From Apirhabdus apintestini (GTDB lineage Bacteria; Pseudomonadota; Gammaproteobacteria; Enterobacterales; Enterobacteriaceae), in contig CP138906.1 of the NCBI GenBank assembly GCA_033977085.1, positions 1,550,001-1,614,000 on the forward strand: a stretch of DNA of 64,000 bases, written 5' to 3'. Position 1 is the stretch's first letter, and the number at the start of each line of letters is the position of its first letter. A model generated the notes under the pieces. The model searched no databases, had not been told where the DNA came from, and saw only the letters and a program-made list of their open reading frames with translations. Both the position numbers and the translations under genes were made by a program. This document shows positions 33,851 to 44,815 of this stretch, in pieces.

Positions 33851-34214
33851 CGTCGGCATCGCCGCGTGGGCGCAGTGTTATACATCCTGCGGCGGTGGGT
33901 ATTTAATACGGCTGCGGTAGCCTTGGTGTTTCCTTTATCCGTTTATCGGGTAAAGAGCGGGCGCTTCGGCGCTCGAATGAAAAGCAGTGGGAACCAGGAG
34001 GTGCCCGGGCAGCGAAATGGCTATACGCGCTGGCTGGTGATACAGCGTTACAGATGGTGCGGAGCACCGGAGTTTTATCGGGCCAAGCCTTACTTTGCGG
34101 TTGGTAACAGAAACTGAACCGGGCTAAGACTACGCGGTAAATTCACCTGGTAAAATCAATACAGTGTACGAACTGAGTAATTACCTGGCAGTATCGTACA
34201 CGGTCAAATCGGCC
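33851..34214. other. intergenic stretch between oppF and yciU
   Basis: About 360 bp between convergent genes. A plus-strand frame at 33866-34117 shows no motif and lacks a good ribosome site, so I do not call it. I see no strong intrinsic terminator for oppF. Confidence 0.45.
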
Positions 34215-34550
34215 TCAGGCCTCTTCTCGCCACAGGATATGACATAGCTTGTGGCTTTTCTCCCGGCATAGCAGCACGCGAGCGAAAACGTCGTTGATGT
34301 CGCCGCCGTCCTCATCGGCAAGCCCAATCACGACTTCTGCGAAGAAGTCCGGATTTAACTCATAATCCACGTGCTCTGCCCACTCGGGAGACGGATCAAA
34401 TAGTTCAGCGCCGCCGCGCTCTTCAAATTGCAGATTAAATAATAGGATATCGGCCGGTTCCAGATTATCCGGCGCCAGTTCCAGAAAAATATCATAGGCC
34501 TGTTCCAGCGTTTCATCTTCGCTCAGGCGATTATTTAGATCCATGTCCAT
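34215..34550 (-). CDS. yciU: UPF0263 acidic protein YciU
   Basis: Small acidic DsDNA-mimic family protein (UPF0263), 111 aa, intact and close to E. coli YciU from MDMDLNNRL to the end HKLCHILWRE. It has high Asp and Glu content with DNLEPADILLFNLQFEERGG at its core. It has been proposed to mimic DNA; its cellular role is unsettled. It lies 41 bp downstream of cls on the same strand and is likely cotranscribed. Confidence 0.94.
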   Translation of the reverse strand: MDMDLNNRLSEDETLEQAYDIFLELAPDNLEPADILLFNLQFEERGGAELFDPSPEWAEHVDYELNPDFFAEVVIGLADEDGGDINDVFARVLLCREKSHKLCHILWREEA

Positions 34551-34591
34551 ACTGTTAACCGTCTAATTCGTATGTGGGAGTGGCGCTCGTT

Positions 34592-36051
34592 TTACAGCAA
34601 TGGGCTAAAGAAGTAAAACAGTCGCTCGACTATTCGCTGCCAGAGCGGGCGTTTTAACCAGCGCGTTTCATCTACCTGCCGTGAGTGGGAAATATAATCA
34701 TCCTGGACCGTCGCCAAATCGGCGCCGAAACCGTCGTCGTCAATAACCAGCGTAATTTCGAAGTTTAGCCATAAGCTGCGCATATCCAGGTTAACGGTAC
34801 CCACCAGGCTCAACTGCCCGTCGACGAGTACGCTCTTTGTATGCAATAAACCGCCTTCAAACTGATAGATTTTTACCCCGGCGAGCAGCAATTCGGTAAA
34901 AAATGCGCGGCTGGCCCAGCCGACCAAAATAGAGTCATTTTTACGCGGAATAATAATACTAACGTCTACTCCACGCTGAGCTGCGGTGCATATTGCGTGC
35001 AGCAGATCGTCGCTGGGCACGAAGTAGGGCGTGGTCATGATAAGGCTTTCTGTGGCGGCATAAACCGATGTTAGTAACGCCTGGTGAATCAAGTCCTCAG
35101 GAAAACCCGGCCCGGATGCGATAGTCTGGATGGTATGCCCGCTGGCCTGCTCAAACGGCATTAGGTTGGTGTCCGGCGGCGGCGGTAAAATACGCTTCCC
35201 GGTTTCGATTTCCCAGTCGCAGGAATAAATAATGCCCATTGAGGTGGCGACCGGCCCCTCCATGCGTGCCATTAAATCGACCCACTGGCCTACGCCGGCA
35301 CTTTGTTTGAAGTAGCGTGGGTCGACCATATTCATACTGCCGGTGTAGGCGATGTAATTATCAATCATGACCATTTTCCGATGCTGGCGCAGGTCCATAC
35401 GCCGTAAAAAACGCGCATCAGGTTCACTTTTAGGGCTTCGACCACTTCAACGCCGGCGTTGCGCATCATATTCACCCAGGGCTTCGAAAAAACGCAACGC
35501 TTCCTGCGGAGTCCAGCATCAACCGGCAGTGCACGCCGCGACGCGCCGCCGCCATCAGGGATTCTGCGACTTTATCCGCCAGCCCGCCGGGCTGCCATAT
35601 ATAAAACACCATCTCAATGTTATGGCGCGCAAGCTGGATATCGCGAATCATTGCCTGCATAACATCTTCAGAACTGGTCAAAAGCTGTAATTGATTTCCT
35701 TTGACCTCGCCGATACCCTGCCGGCGTTCACAAAGCTGAAACAGTGCACGAGCGACATCGCTATTTTCGGTAGCGAAAATGGGTTTACAGGTCTTCAGCT
35801 TCCTGCAGCCATTTTGCTGTGGAAGGCCACATCGCTCGCGCTCGCTCCGCGCGACGTTTGCCAAGGTGTAGCTCCCCTAGCGACAAATAGGCGACAATAC
35901 CGACCAGCGGCAAAATATAAATAATCAGCAACCATGCCATGGCGGAAGGAACTGCACGGCGTTTCATCAAAATACGCAATGTCACGCCGGCAATTAACAA
36001 CCAGTAGCCTAAAATGATCAGCCAACTCACGACGGTGTAGAAGGTGGTCAT
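34592..36051 (-). CDS. cls: cardiolipin synthase ClsA (three frame breaks)
   Basis: Membrane phospholipase D-type enzyme condensing two phosphatidylglycerols to cardiolipin and glycerol. It has two N-terminal membrane segments (VSWLIILGYWLLIAGVTL; AWLLIIYILPLVGIVAYL). Two HKD motifs appear at RQHRKMVMIDN and LLHTKSVLVDG, and the C-terminus is ERLFYFFSPLL. Full length matches the 486-aa family. Frame is lost near 35798-35803, at GGG 35479-35481 and at the A6 run 35406-35411, each one base short. MTTFYTVVSW at 36051 is the family start. Confidence 0.93.
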
Positions 36052-36193
36052 AGTTTAAAATCCTTTCGAAAGCGGTCGTTAAGAGTGTACGCACAACGTC
36101 GGCGTCAGGAAACCTAAACCATGCCTTAAAACGGCTGGTTTGGTGGATTAAACGGATTATAATGAGCCGTCATGACACAAAAGAGTATAAATA

Positions 36194-36367
36194 ATGAGAC
36201 GTAGTCGAACAGAAGTGGGGCGCTGGCGGATGGTGCGGCAGTCTCAGCGGCGCAAAACGCGCTGGCTTGAGGCGCAGTCACGGCGCAATATGCGTATCCA
36301 TGCTATCAGAAAGTGTTTGGTCTCACGACAGCGTTTAACGCTGCTATTTGCCATCCACGATGATTAG
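36194..36367 (+). CDS. yciY: small basic protein YciY
   Basis: 57 aa, intact: MRRSRTEVGRWRM at the start, then a strongly Arg-rich body (TRWLEAQSRRNMRIHAIRK) and the end LLFAIHDD. It matches E. coli YciY (57 aa) across its length, including the RNMRIH segment. Function unknown. It is divergent from cls, as in E. coli. The next gene there, kch, is absent here. Confidence 0.88.
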   Translation: MRRSRTEVGRWRMVRQSQRRKTRWLEAQSRRNMRIHAIRKCLVSRQRLTLLFAIHDD

Positions 36368-36587
36368 GCCGATGCCAGAGTGGGAATAACCGCAGCTCTG
36401 GCACACCCTTATAAGCCTTTGCTTCACGCGCATTCCCTGGTTTCTCATATCGTTATCATGCTTCATGCGCCTGTAGGATACTTTACTTTTTATCGCCAAA
36501 GTCCGGCCCGGAAGATTTGCTAACGCGGGGCAGTGCACAGAGGAGGCGGAAAGCGTAAAACTTGATGCTGCTTTTCCGCCAGTATAT

Positions 36588-36884
36588 TCAGAAGGTACGG
36601 CGAAAGGGTTTAACTGATACTTGCCGATACACGCCCGCGGCCAGATAGGGATCGTCCTGCGCCCATCGTTCGGCCTGTTCCAGAGTTTCAAATTCAGCCA
36701 CGATCAGTGAACCTGTAAACCCGGCGGCACCGGGGTCATTACTGTCAACGGCCGGAGGCGGCCCGGCGGCGAGTAATCGTCCTTCATCCCGGAGCAGCTG
36801 AAGGCGAGCCAGATGGGCTGGACGCGCGGCCTGGCGCTTCTCCAGCGAATCTGCATTATCCTCTGCATAAATGACATACAGCAC
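36588..36884 (-). CDS. yciI: YciI-family protein
   Basis: Small ferredoxin-like-fold protein of the YCII family, 98 aa, intact. It has MLYVIYAEDNADSLEKR at the start, the family motif GRLLAAGPPPAVDSNDPGAAG, and the C-terminal DDPYLAAGVYRQVSVKPF. Its catalytic role is unknown although a His/Asp pair is conserved in the family. It lies between yciY and tonB as in E. coli. Confidence 0.95.
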   Translation of the reverse strand: MLYVIYAEDNADSLEKRQAARPAHLARLQLLRDEGRLLAAGPPPAVDSNDPGAAGFTGSLIVAEFETLEQAERWAQDDPYLAAGVYRQVSVKPFRRTF

Positions 36885-37087
36885 GGGGAACTCCTTGTGT
36901 AGGGTAAAATTGCGCTTACGTTATGTGAAACCGCGTGAGCGTGCAACGGAAAGATAACATGCCAGACATACATCTTTCGCTGAAGCGGTAAAAACTACGG
37001 TGCAGAGTCAGTTAATTGGCAACGGTTGTTGAATATGATTGCTATTTGCATTTAAAATCACGTTCCTGCTTTTCGTTCGGGATAACT

Positions 37088-37820
37088 ATGACCGCAATGA
37101 CTTTTGACTCACCTCGCCGTTTTCCCTGGCCTGCACTCTTGTCCGTAGCGCTACATGGTGCTTTGGTGGCAGGGCTTTTATATATTTCAGTGCATCAGCC
37201 CATTGAAATAGCGGTGCCGTCGCCAAAGGCCATTAGCGTAACGATGGTTTCCCCACAGGCGTTAGAGCCACCGCAGCCGGCGCCTGAGCCGGTGGCAGAG
37301 CAAAAACAGAGCCACAGCCTGCGCCGGAACCGCCTAAAGAAGCGCCCGTCGTGATTCATAAACCTCAGCCAAAGCCGCGACCTAAGCCCAAACCGAAGCC
37401 TGAAGCTGAGAAAAAGTAGCAACGCCGCGCCCGGTACGAAGAGAACCGCCTAAAGCGGCCTCACCGTTTAGCCAGAGTACGCCAACGCGGGCCGCCAGCA
37501 CGCCAGCACAGCAAACTGCGCCGGTGAATGCGCCTGCGGCCACAGTGTCGGCTGGTCCGAAGGCGCTGCGCCGCAATCAGCCTCAGTATCCTGCCCGTGC
37601 CTATGCGCTGCACATGGAGGGGAAGGTGAGAGTGAAATTTGATGTCGCAAGGGACGGTAGCGTGGAAAATATCGAGATCCTATCGGCAAAACCCGCCAAC
37701 ATGTTTGAACGAGAAGTGAAACAAGCAATGCGGCGCTGGCGCTATGAGTCTGGGAAACCGGGAAAGGGATTAATTGTGAATATTGTGTTCCGCATTAACG
37801 GCGGAGCCAGTATGCAATAG
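37088..37820 (+). CDS. tonB: energy transducer TonB (two frame breaks)
   Basis: Links the ExbBD proton-motive complex to outer-membrane receptors for siderophores and B12. It has an N-terminal membrane anchor (FPWPALLSVALHGALVAGLL) with the essential His. A Pro/Lys/Glu-rich periplasmic spacer follows, and the C-terminal domain has RNQPQYPARAYAL and the YP motif, ending NIVFRINGGASMQ. Both breaks are A5 runs one base short, at 37302-37306 and 37411-37415, and lie in the repetitive spacer. The start could be ATG 37088 or ATG 37097 (closer to E. coli). Confidence 0.92.
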
Positions 37821-37860
37821 TCGGCACACGTTCGCACTGCACGCATTTTACGTTAATAAC

Positions 37861-37892
37861 GCCGCCGGTAAGGTAATTGCCGGCGGTTTTTT
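37861..37892. terminator. bidirectional terminator between tonB and yciA
   Basis: Stem CCGCCGG/CCGGCGG with an 11-base loop, followed by TTTTTT on the plus strand. It sits between the convergent tonB and yciA, about 40 bp after the tonB stop. Confidence 0.82.
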
Positions 37893-38292
37893 ATGCCTGA
37901 ACGGGAGGCAAAGGACGGGGCCGACCTTCATTGTCTACGGCCACGTAGATAAATTCGGCTTCCGTGGCCTTATAGCGCTGACCGACCGGCTCCGTTGACA
38001 CCTTTTTCACCCACACTTCAATATTGATAGTAATCGACGTTCTACCGCGCTTAACGCAGCGGGCGTAGCAGCACACCACGTCACCAACGACAACCGGCTT
38101 AAGAAACGTCATGCCGTCAACCCGCACGGTAACTACGCGGCCAAGGGCAATTTCTTTGGCCAGAATAGCGCCACCCATATCCATCTGCGCCATTAGCCAT
38201 CCCCCAAAAATATCGCCGTTGGCGTTGGTATCAGCGGGCATTGCCAGCGTGCGTAACACGAGATCGCCCTGTGGCAATAAAGGATTTGTCAT
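37891..38292 (-). CDS. yciA: acyl-CoA thioesterase YciA
   Basis: Hotdog-fold hexameric acyl-CoA hydrolase of broad chain-length range. The family signature ADTNANGDIFGGWLMAQMD contains the catalytic Asn and Asp. The core VVTVRVDGMTFLKPVVVGD matches E. coli YciA; about 133 aa, intact. The chosen ATG at 38292 is 7 nt from AGGA; ATG 38295 is the alternative. The open frame extends upstream to 38529 without homology, so the short start is preferred. Confidence 0.94.
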   Translation of the reverse strand: MTNPLLPQGDLVLRTLAMPADTNANGDIFGGWLMAQMDMGGAILAKEIALGRVVTVRVDGMTFLKPVVVGDVVCCYARCVKRGRTSITINIEVWVKKVSTEPVGQRYKATEAEFIYVAVDNEGRPRPLPPVQA

Positions 38293-38528
38293 CATGTCTT
38301 CCTGAATAAAGTGACTTTTGCAGCGGCGAAGTATATCCAGAAGAGGGGTAAAGCGTGAAGCAGGCGTTGGCGTGAATAGCGGAGATTCACAGCGAGAAAG
38401 CCATAATTGTTTAAATGCCCATAGCCCGTACCATAATGCAATAAACCCTAATCGGGTGAGAAATAGTGACGGCGGTTTATATCCAGGGAAGAGGTTGTGA
38501 ATGGGCGGCGATAGCCGCCCGAAAGGCA

Positions 38529-39064
38529 TTATTTATTTTCGTGAGGCATATGGCGATACATATAAGCGCCACTGAGTACGGTAAATAATAGCGTCAGCGC
38601 CGTAAGCCCGAAGACTTTAAAATTTACCCAAATATTTTGCGGTAACCAAAACGCTACATAAATATTAGCAATCCCGCAGGCAAGGAAGAACAGCGCCCAG
38701 GCAACGTTAAGGCGCTTCCAGGCTGTTTCCGGGAGCGAAATCTCTTTGCCCAGCATACTTTGAATGAGGTTTTTCTTTAGCAGCCACTGACTGATGAGCA
38801 ACGCCGCTGCAAAAAGACCGTAAATCGCCGTCACTTTCCATTTTATAAATTCATCGGTATGGAAAAATAGCGTTAGCCCGCCAAAAACGGCGACCAAAAT
38901 AAAGGTGATAAGCGTCATCTTTTCAACTTTACGATACTTATACCAGCTAAAAATGAGCGCCAGCGCGGTAGCAACGATCAGCGCTGCGGTCGCGGTATAA
39001 ATATCGTAAATCTTATAAAAAGCGAAAAAACGATGAGCGGAAGAAAGTCGAGCAGTTGCTTCAT
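38529..39064 (-). CDS. yciB: inner-membrane septation protein YciB (one frame break)
   Basis: Multi-spanning inner-membrane protein (IspZ/YciB family), about 179 aa, implicated in envelope integrity and cell-length control. Mended start is MKQLLDFLPLIVFFAFYKIYD at ATG 39064. Later ITFILVAVFGGLTLFFHTDEFIKWK and the end YRHMPHENK match E. coli. One base is missing in the A6 run 39025-39030. It lies between yciC and yciA on the same strand. Confidence 0.9.
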
Positions 39065-39123
39065 AATCAATTCCATTGCAGAGGGATGCCCGACTATAAC
39101 GCGTTGTCGGACATCCGAAAAGG

Positions 39124-39870
39124 TTACTGGCGTATCAGCATATACAGTCGATATAAATAGACAATCAGCGCGGCAGAGACCAGATTACTGAGCGTATTAA
39201 GGAGAATAGATGCGATAGTGGGATTCGCTGAATTGAGCAATGAAGAGGCGAAAACCAGTAATAACAGCTTTACCAACAGCCAGCCGCCGACGGCGGGAGC
39301 GACCAGCCGTATGTTATCCCACGCCAGGCGCAGGCTAAAGCGCATGGCGGTGAATATGCCTGATTTGTTTTTAAACAGAATAACCGGTGCCAGTGACAGC
39401 AGGATAGTCAAAATTATGCCTGGAACGATGACCAGCATAAATCCAAGCTGTACGATAAACATTGTTAACAATATCAAAATGAATAAGCGCGGTAGCTGCG
39501 GCGCGGCGGCGCCCAGCGCACGCAGCGCGCTTACCCGATGGCCGCCGGATATGAGAGCGATAAGCGCTAACATACCGCCGATAAGCAGCGTATTGCCAAT
39601 AAGCGCAGAGAATGTGGAAGCCGCAGAGGCACGCAGCAGCACCTGTTGCTGCTCAGGCATCATATTTTGCACCATCTCAAATAGCCCGCTGCTGCCGGAG
39701 AGATTATCCACATTATTAAGAAGCGCAAGCTGCTCCTCACCGGGCGTAAACGCGTGCCCTAATACAAGTGTAATGAAGGTACATAACAGAGCGATCAGCA
39801 AAATGGTGATGAACTGATTGCGAAAGAAATTACCCGCGTCACGGTAAACGGATCCCGCCGTGATAGACAT
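39124..39870 (-). CDS. yciC: UPF0259 membrane protein YciC
   Basis: Predicted six-span inner-membrane protein of unknown function, 248 aa, intact. The start MSITAGSVYRDAGNFFRNQF at 39870 follows AGGAG with 5-nt spacing, and the end is IVYLYRLYMLIRQ. The PGIILTILLSLAPVILF stretch is characteristic. The open frame reaches 40062 but the extra residues lack homology. With yciB and yciA it forms a minus-strand run of membrane and lipid-related genes. Confidence 0.92.
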   Translation of the reverse strand: MSITAGSVYRDAGNFFRNQFITILLIALLCTFITLVLGHAFTPGEEQLALLNNVDNLSGSSGLFEMVQNMMPEQQQVLLRASAASTFSALIGNTLLIGGMLALIALISGGHRVSALRALGAAAPQLPRLFILILLTMFIVQLGFMLVIVPGIILTILLSLAPVILFKNKSGIFTAMRFSLRLAWDNIRLVAPAVGGWLLVKLLLLVFASSLLNSANPTIASILLNTLSNLVSAALIVYLYRLYMLIRQ

Positions 39871-40574
39871 GCATACTCCTTTGGGGCTGATCTGAATGAT
39901 ACTGTGCGGATTGTACCCTGAAACACGTGGTGTAGCACCAGGCAAACGGCTTAAGGCCCGCAATGTAAAGGCGCGTCGTGGTTTTTGATAAAGATGGTAT
40001 AGACCGCCTTCCGCGTTAGTTTGAGCAAAAAAATGAATCTCTGATGAGACCGATTTTTTCAAAAAATAATGGGTTACCTAAAACCCAATCCTTGATCAAG
40101 TTCGGATGCCAGCGGCTCAGAGCGTATTTTATCTCGCCGCACGGAGGCGGCAATTCAGGTGTAGCAATAAGCCCTGAAGTGAGCGGCATTATGCACTGAG
40201 CTATCAGGAAAAATAACGCGTTCTGCACAGAGCTTACCAAAGCGAACCTGCTGTGCGTGGGTAACTCCGCTAATGGGTGCATATTTGCCCGGTAAGGGCA
40301 GGTATTCGTGAAGGCTGTCTTCTGAGGCATTCCCGGCAAAACCGAGGTCGCTAAAACCGATAGCAGATAATCTGTGACAGAAAATATGAAACTGGAGCTT
40401 TAATCAAAAATGCGGTTTATCAGTAAACTCGTTAATCTTAATTCAGATCATATTTAAAATTAATTTGGATCATGGAATGTGAAAATAGCCACTAAAGTGT
40501 GAGCAATTTACATCCAATGTTACTTCCTTATAGGTATATTCCGATTGGCGAATACCATAATAAGGAAAGGGATA
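39871..40574. other. long ompW upstream region
   Basis: About 700 bp between the divergent yciC and ompW. A minus-strand frame at 40016-40339 has no recognisable motif. A perfect palindrome CTTGATCAAG lies near 40091-40100 but is not an FNR box because it lacks the 4-bp spacer. The last 150 bp before ompW are AT-rich and likely hold its promoter. Confidence 0.45.
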
Positions 40575-41206
40575 ATGAAGAAGATTGCAGCAGCGCTTTT
40601 AGCGGTAAGTTGTTTTTCCAGCAGCGTGGTTGCGCACGAAGCGGGAGAGTTTTTCTTCCGCGTGGGAAGTGCGACCGTCCGCCCAAATGAAAGCTCAAAT
40701 AACGTATTGGGTATGGGCAGCTTTAACGTTGATAACAATACGCAGCCGGGTTTTACTTTCACTTATATGGCGACCGATAATATCGGCGTTGAATTACTGG
40801 CGGCTACGCCTTTTAAACATAAAGTGGGGTTAGGGCCAACCGGTGATTTAGCAACGGTCCACCATTTGCCGCCAACATTAATGGCGCAATGGTATTTCGG
40901 CGATGCGGGCAGTACTTTTCGCCCCTATTTAGGCGTTGGCGTTAACTACACCATGTTCTTCGATAATAAATTTAACGACACGGGTAAAGAGAGTGGGTTG
41001 AGCGATTTAAGCCTGAAAAACTCCTGGGAGTGGCCGGTCAGGCCGGCGTTGACTATCTGATTGATAAAAACTGGTTGATTAACGCCTCAGTGTGGTACAT
41101 GGATATTGATACCGAAGTCAAATTCAAGGCAGGTGGAGCGCGTCAGAGTATCAGTACTCAGCTTGATCCATGGGTCTTTATGTTCTCAGCCGGTTACCGT
41201 TTCTAA
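40575..41206 (+). CDS. ompW: outer-membrane protein OmpW (one frame break)
   Basis: Eight-stranded beta-barrel with a hydrophobic channel. It has a signal peptide (MKKIAAALLAVSCFSSSVVA-HEAGEF). TFTYMATDNIGVELLAATPF, HHLPPTLMAQWYF and the C-terminal barrel strand ending SAGYRF with terminal Phe match E. coli OmpW at about 210 aa. The G3 run at 41026-41028 is one base short; mending gives SWGVAGQAGVDYL. It is followed by a terminator and then IS copy 2. Confidence 0.94.
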
Positions 41207-41228
41207 CGCTGAATATTCACCAGGTTAT

Positions 41229-41252
41229 AAGGCCAGCTAAGCTGGCCTTTAT
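41229..41252 (+). terminator. ompW terminator
   Basis: AAGGCCAGC, TAA loop, GCTGGCCTT, then TTATTTTA. The IS21 copy is inserted 18 bp beyond it, so ompW expression is probably unaffected. Confidence 0.85.
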
Positions 41253-41355
41253 TTTATCCGTTGTAAATATGTTACCAACGGTGCAAAACTGATCCACCCC
41301 AGCGGTTGAAAACTGATCCAGGGGTTAATCTGCTCCTCTGAATACAGGGGAGCTT

Positions 41356-42374
<1,019 letters not shown>

Positions 42375-42378
<4 letters not shown>

Positions 42379-43158
42379 TGGTCGAACTACAACATCAACG
42401 GCTGATGGTGCTTGCTGAACAGCTCCAGGCTGGACAGCCTTATCGGCGCGGCGCCGGCACTGTCGCAACAGGCAGTGGATCAGGAATGGAGCTATATGGA
42501 CTTCCTGGAGCACCTGCTACATGAGGAGAAACTGGCCCGGCATCAGCGTAAACAGGCGATGTACACGCGGATGGCAGCCTTCCCGGCGGTGAAGACGTTC
42601 GAGGAATACGACTTCACCTTCGCCACCGGCGCACCTCAGAAGCAAATCCAGTCGCTGCGTTCCCTGAGCTTCATCGAACGTAACGAAAACATCGTGTTGC
42701 TGGGCCCCTCGGGCGTGGGGAAAACACATCTGGCGATAGCCATGGGCTACGAGGCAGTACGGGCGGGCATCAAGGTTCGCTTCACAACAGCAGCGGACCT
42801 GCTGTTACAGCTGTCGACTTCCCAGCGTCAGGGGCGTTACAAAACGACACTCAATCGCGGTGTCATGGCCCCCAAACTGCTCATCATCGACGAAATAGGC
42901 TATCTGCCGTTCAGCCAGGAAGAGGCAAAGCTGTTCTTCCAGGTCATTGCCAAACGTTACGAAAAGAGCGCGATGATCCTGACCTCTAACCTGCCGTTCG
43001 GGCAGTGGGACCAGACGTTCGCGGGTGATGCAGCCCTGACATCGGCAATGCTGGACCGGATCTTACATCACTCACACGTAGTCCAGATAAAAGGAGAGAG
43101 CTATCGACTGAAGCAGAAACGAAAGGCCGGGGTTATAGCGGAAGCTAATCCTGAGTAA
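42375..43158 (+). pseudogene. istB: IS21-family helper IstB, frameshifted near the start
   Basis: Encodes the same AAA+ helper as copy 1 (GPSGVGKTHLA, LLIIDEIGYLPF) but carries one extra G at 42428-42429, in CAGGCTGG versus CAGCTGG in copy 1. This breaks the frame after about 18 codons. A later in-frame start at 42412 would skip the break but drop the N-terminus. The rest reads identically to copy 1. Confidence 0.88.
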
Positions 43159-43232
43159 GCAAGGTGGATCAATATTAGACCGTTGGTGGTGACGGTAAGT
43201 GGATCACTTTTTACCCGTTGTTGACATAAATA

Positions 43233-43377
43233 TTCTTTATTCAGTGACTTTTGAAGCAAAAGTGCCGGCGAGATAGCAAAAGTACGCAGGCTTTTTTAGC
43301 CTTATGGCATGAATATTTGCAGACAAGATTTATGCGCCCAGAATTAAGAAACTAACGCTAAAGCACGCAGAAAACCC
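43233..43377. other. short non-coding stretch right of IS copy 2
   Basis: About 145 bp with no frame. It is the original ompW downstream DNA, now separated from ompW by the IS, and ends at the stop of the fimbrial-like gene. Confidence 0.4.
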
Positions 43378-43712
43378 TTAATGATATGAAACTGTAACCA
43401 CGCCGGTAGTACGCGAGTTATCAAGCCACTCCATCTCGGTTGTGCCTCTGTTACCCGGCAGCGGCTGGGGTGAATACGCCTTTGTCGCAATTTGGGCCGT
43501 TTTTATCTGGTGCTGACTGTCAAAACAAGAGATGTGAATATTGTTTTGCCGTGGGGCAACCGCACAGCCATCTTCAACGATTTCTCCGCTGAAATAAATT
43601 ATCCCGCTTGCAGCGCTATGGGTTTGAGCAAATAAAGAAGGGGAGATAAAAAACCGATGCCGCCGATTACCGCAGCGACAAGTTTAGGGGTAAGAAAACT
43701 AACGTTAAGCAT
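43378..43712 (-). CDS. small fimbrial-subunit-like exported protein (one frame break)
   Basis: ATG at 43712 follows a good AGAGGATGTT ribosome site. With one base restored at the C4 run (43640-43643 on the plus strand) it reads as a 111-aa protein. A hydrophobic signal sequence (VAAVIGGIGFLS...LFAQ) is followed by the type-1-fimbrial-like opening SGIIYFSGEIVEDGCAV. A Cys pair about 16 residues apart (DGCAV...ISCFDSQ) matches the usual subunit disulphide start, and the end VVTVSYH resembles the last beta strand. It is shorter than a standard pilin (about 160 aa). No usher or chaperone gene is nearby. Function unknown; family assignment is inference from motif shape. Confidence 0.6.
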
Positions 43713-44008
43713 AACATCCTCTCTATTATTATTAATCGGCCTGTCATGCGTACGCACCTCGCCGGGAGCGCTATCGTTTTGCGGTTTACCGTTAAAACCA
43801 TTCCTTTTATTCCGCCTGAGTCCTTTCTTTATTTATATAAATCGCAGCGTGTAGCGATCGGGCCAGACAGGCGAACGCATGTTAATGGTGATAGGAAAAG
43901 GCAATCGCAGAAATAGGCAGAGTTTTTTAAGAGATGATGAAAAAGAGCACAACCAATGAACAACAAGAGCGAAACAGCCGGTAAAGGCGGCTTCGCTGTA
44001 GTGTAGTG
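43713..44008. other. intergenic stretch between the fimbrial-like gene and trpA
   Basis: About 300 bp with no supported gene. An imperfect hairpin just downstream of trpA (AGCGAAGCCG/CGGCTGTTTCGCT on the minus strand, about 43966-43998) could act in trp termination but lacks a strong T run. Confidence 0.4.
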
Positions 44009-44815
44009 CTAGTCGCGGGTTGCCGCTTTCATACGCTGAACAAATTGCGTTAATTCTGTAAGCATTTGCTGGGGCTGTTCAAGATGCCTTTCAACCCGTT
44101 TTACTACCGCCGAGCCGGAAATTGCCCCGGCGGCGCCGGCTGCTAACGCGGCGCGCACTTGCGCTGGTTCTGAGATACCAAAACCCTGTAGTGCAGGGGG
44201 CGCCTGATATTCCGCTAGCTTTACAATTAAATGGTGCAGCGGCTGGCTGGCTTTATTCTCGGCGCCGGTTACGCCAGCCCGGGAAAGTAAATAGGTATAG
44301 CCACGGCCATGGGAAGCCAACAAACGTAGCAGTTCATCGTCAGCATTTGGCGGACAGATATAAATCGGCGCTACCCCACTGCGCAGCGCGGCCTGATGGA
44401 ACGGAGCCGATTCTTCAAGGGGAACATCGGCAATCAGTACGGAATCTACGCCGACCCGTGCGCACTGGGCGTAAAAATTATCGATGCCGCGGTTCCACAC
44501 CAGATTGGCATACATCAACAGGCCTATCGGCAATTCAGGATACTTCTGGCGGACAAGCGCTAGCATCTCAAAACACTGCGCCGGCGTAACCCCAGCGGCG
44601 AAGGCGCGAAGTGTGGCATTTTGAATCGTCGGGCCATCCGCCAGCGGATCGGAAAATGGGATGCCTAGCTCCAGCGCGTCGGCGCCGCCGGCAACCAGCG
44701 CGTCGATAATCTGTAGCGACCGCTCTGGCGATGGATCGCCCAGAGTGACAAACGGAACAAATGCGCCTTCCTGGCGGTCTTTAAGCCGTTTGAATAGTTG
44801 CTCATAACGTTCCAT
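44009..44815 (-). CDS. trpA: tryptophan synthase alpha chain TrpA
   Basis: Cleaves indole-3-glycerol phosphate and passes indole to TrpB through the tunnel. It is intact at 268 aa. Catalytic Glu is in GADALELGIPFSDPLADGP and Asp in LIADVPLEES. The phosphate loop is GFGISEPAQVRAAL with GAISGSAVV. The ATG at 44815 overlaps the trpB stop by one base (TGATG). Last gene of the trp operon. Confidence 0.97.
   Translation of the reverse strand: MERYEQLFKRLKDRQEGAFVPFVTLGDPSPERSLQIIDALVAGGADALELGIPFSDPLADGPTIQNATLRAFAAGVTPAQCFEMLALVRQKYPELPIGLLMYANLVWNRGIDNFYAQCARVGVDSVLIADVPLEESAPFHQAALRSGVAPIYICPPNADDELLRLLASHGRGYTYLLSRAGVTGAENKASQPLHHLIVKLAEYQAPPALQGFGISEPAQVRAALAAGAAGAISGSAVVKRVERHLEQPQQMLTELTQFVQRMKAATRD

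Noticed and set aside
33866..34117. 83-codon plus-strand frame after oppF
   Set aside because: No recognisable domain and no start signal; between convergent genes.
40091..40100. CTTGATCAAG palindrome as an FNR box for ompW
   Set aside because: FNR needs TTGAT-N4-ATCAA; here the half-sites abut with no spacer.
40016..40339. 107-codon minus-strand frame upstream of ompW
   Set aside because: No motif, no clear ribosome site, and it lies in a long regulatory interval; composition looks non-coding.
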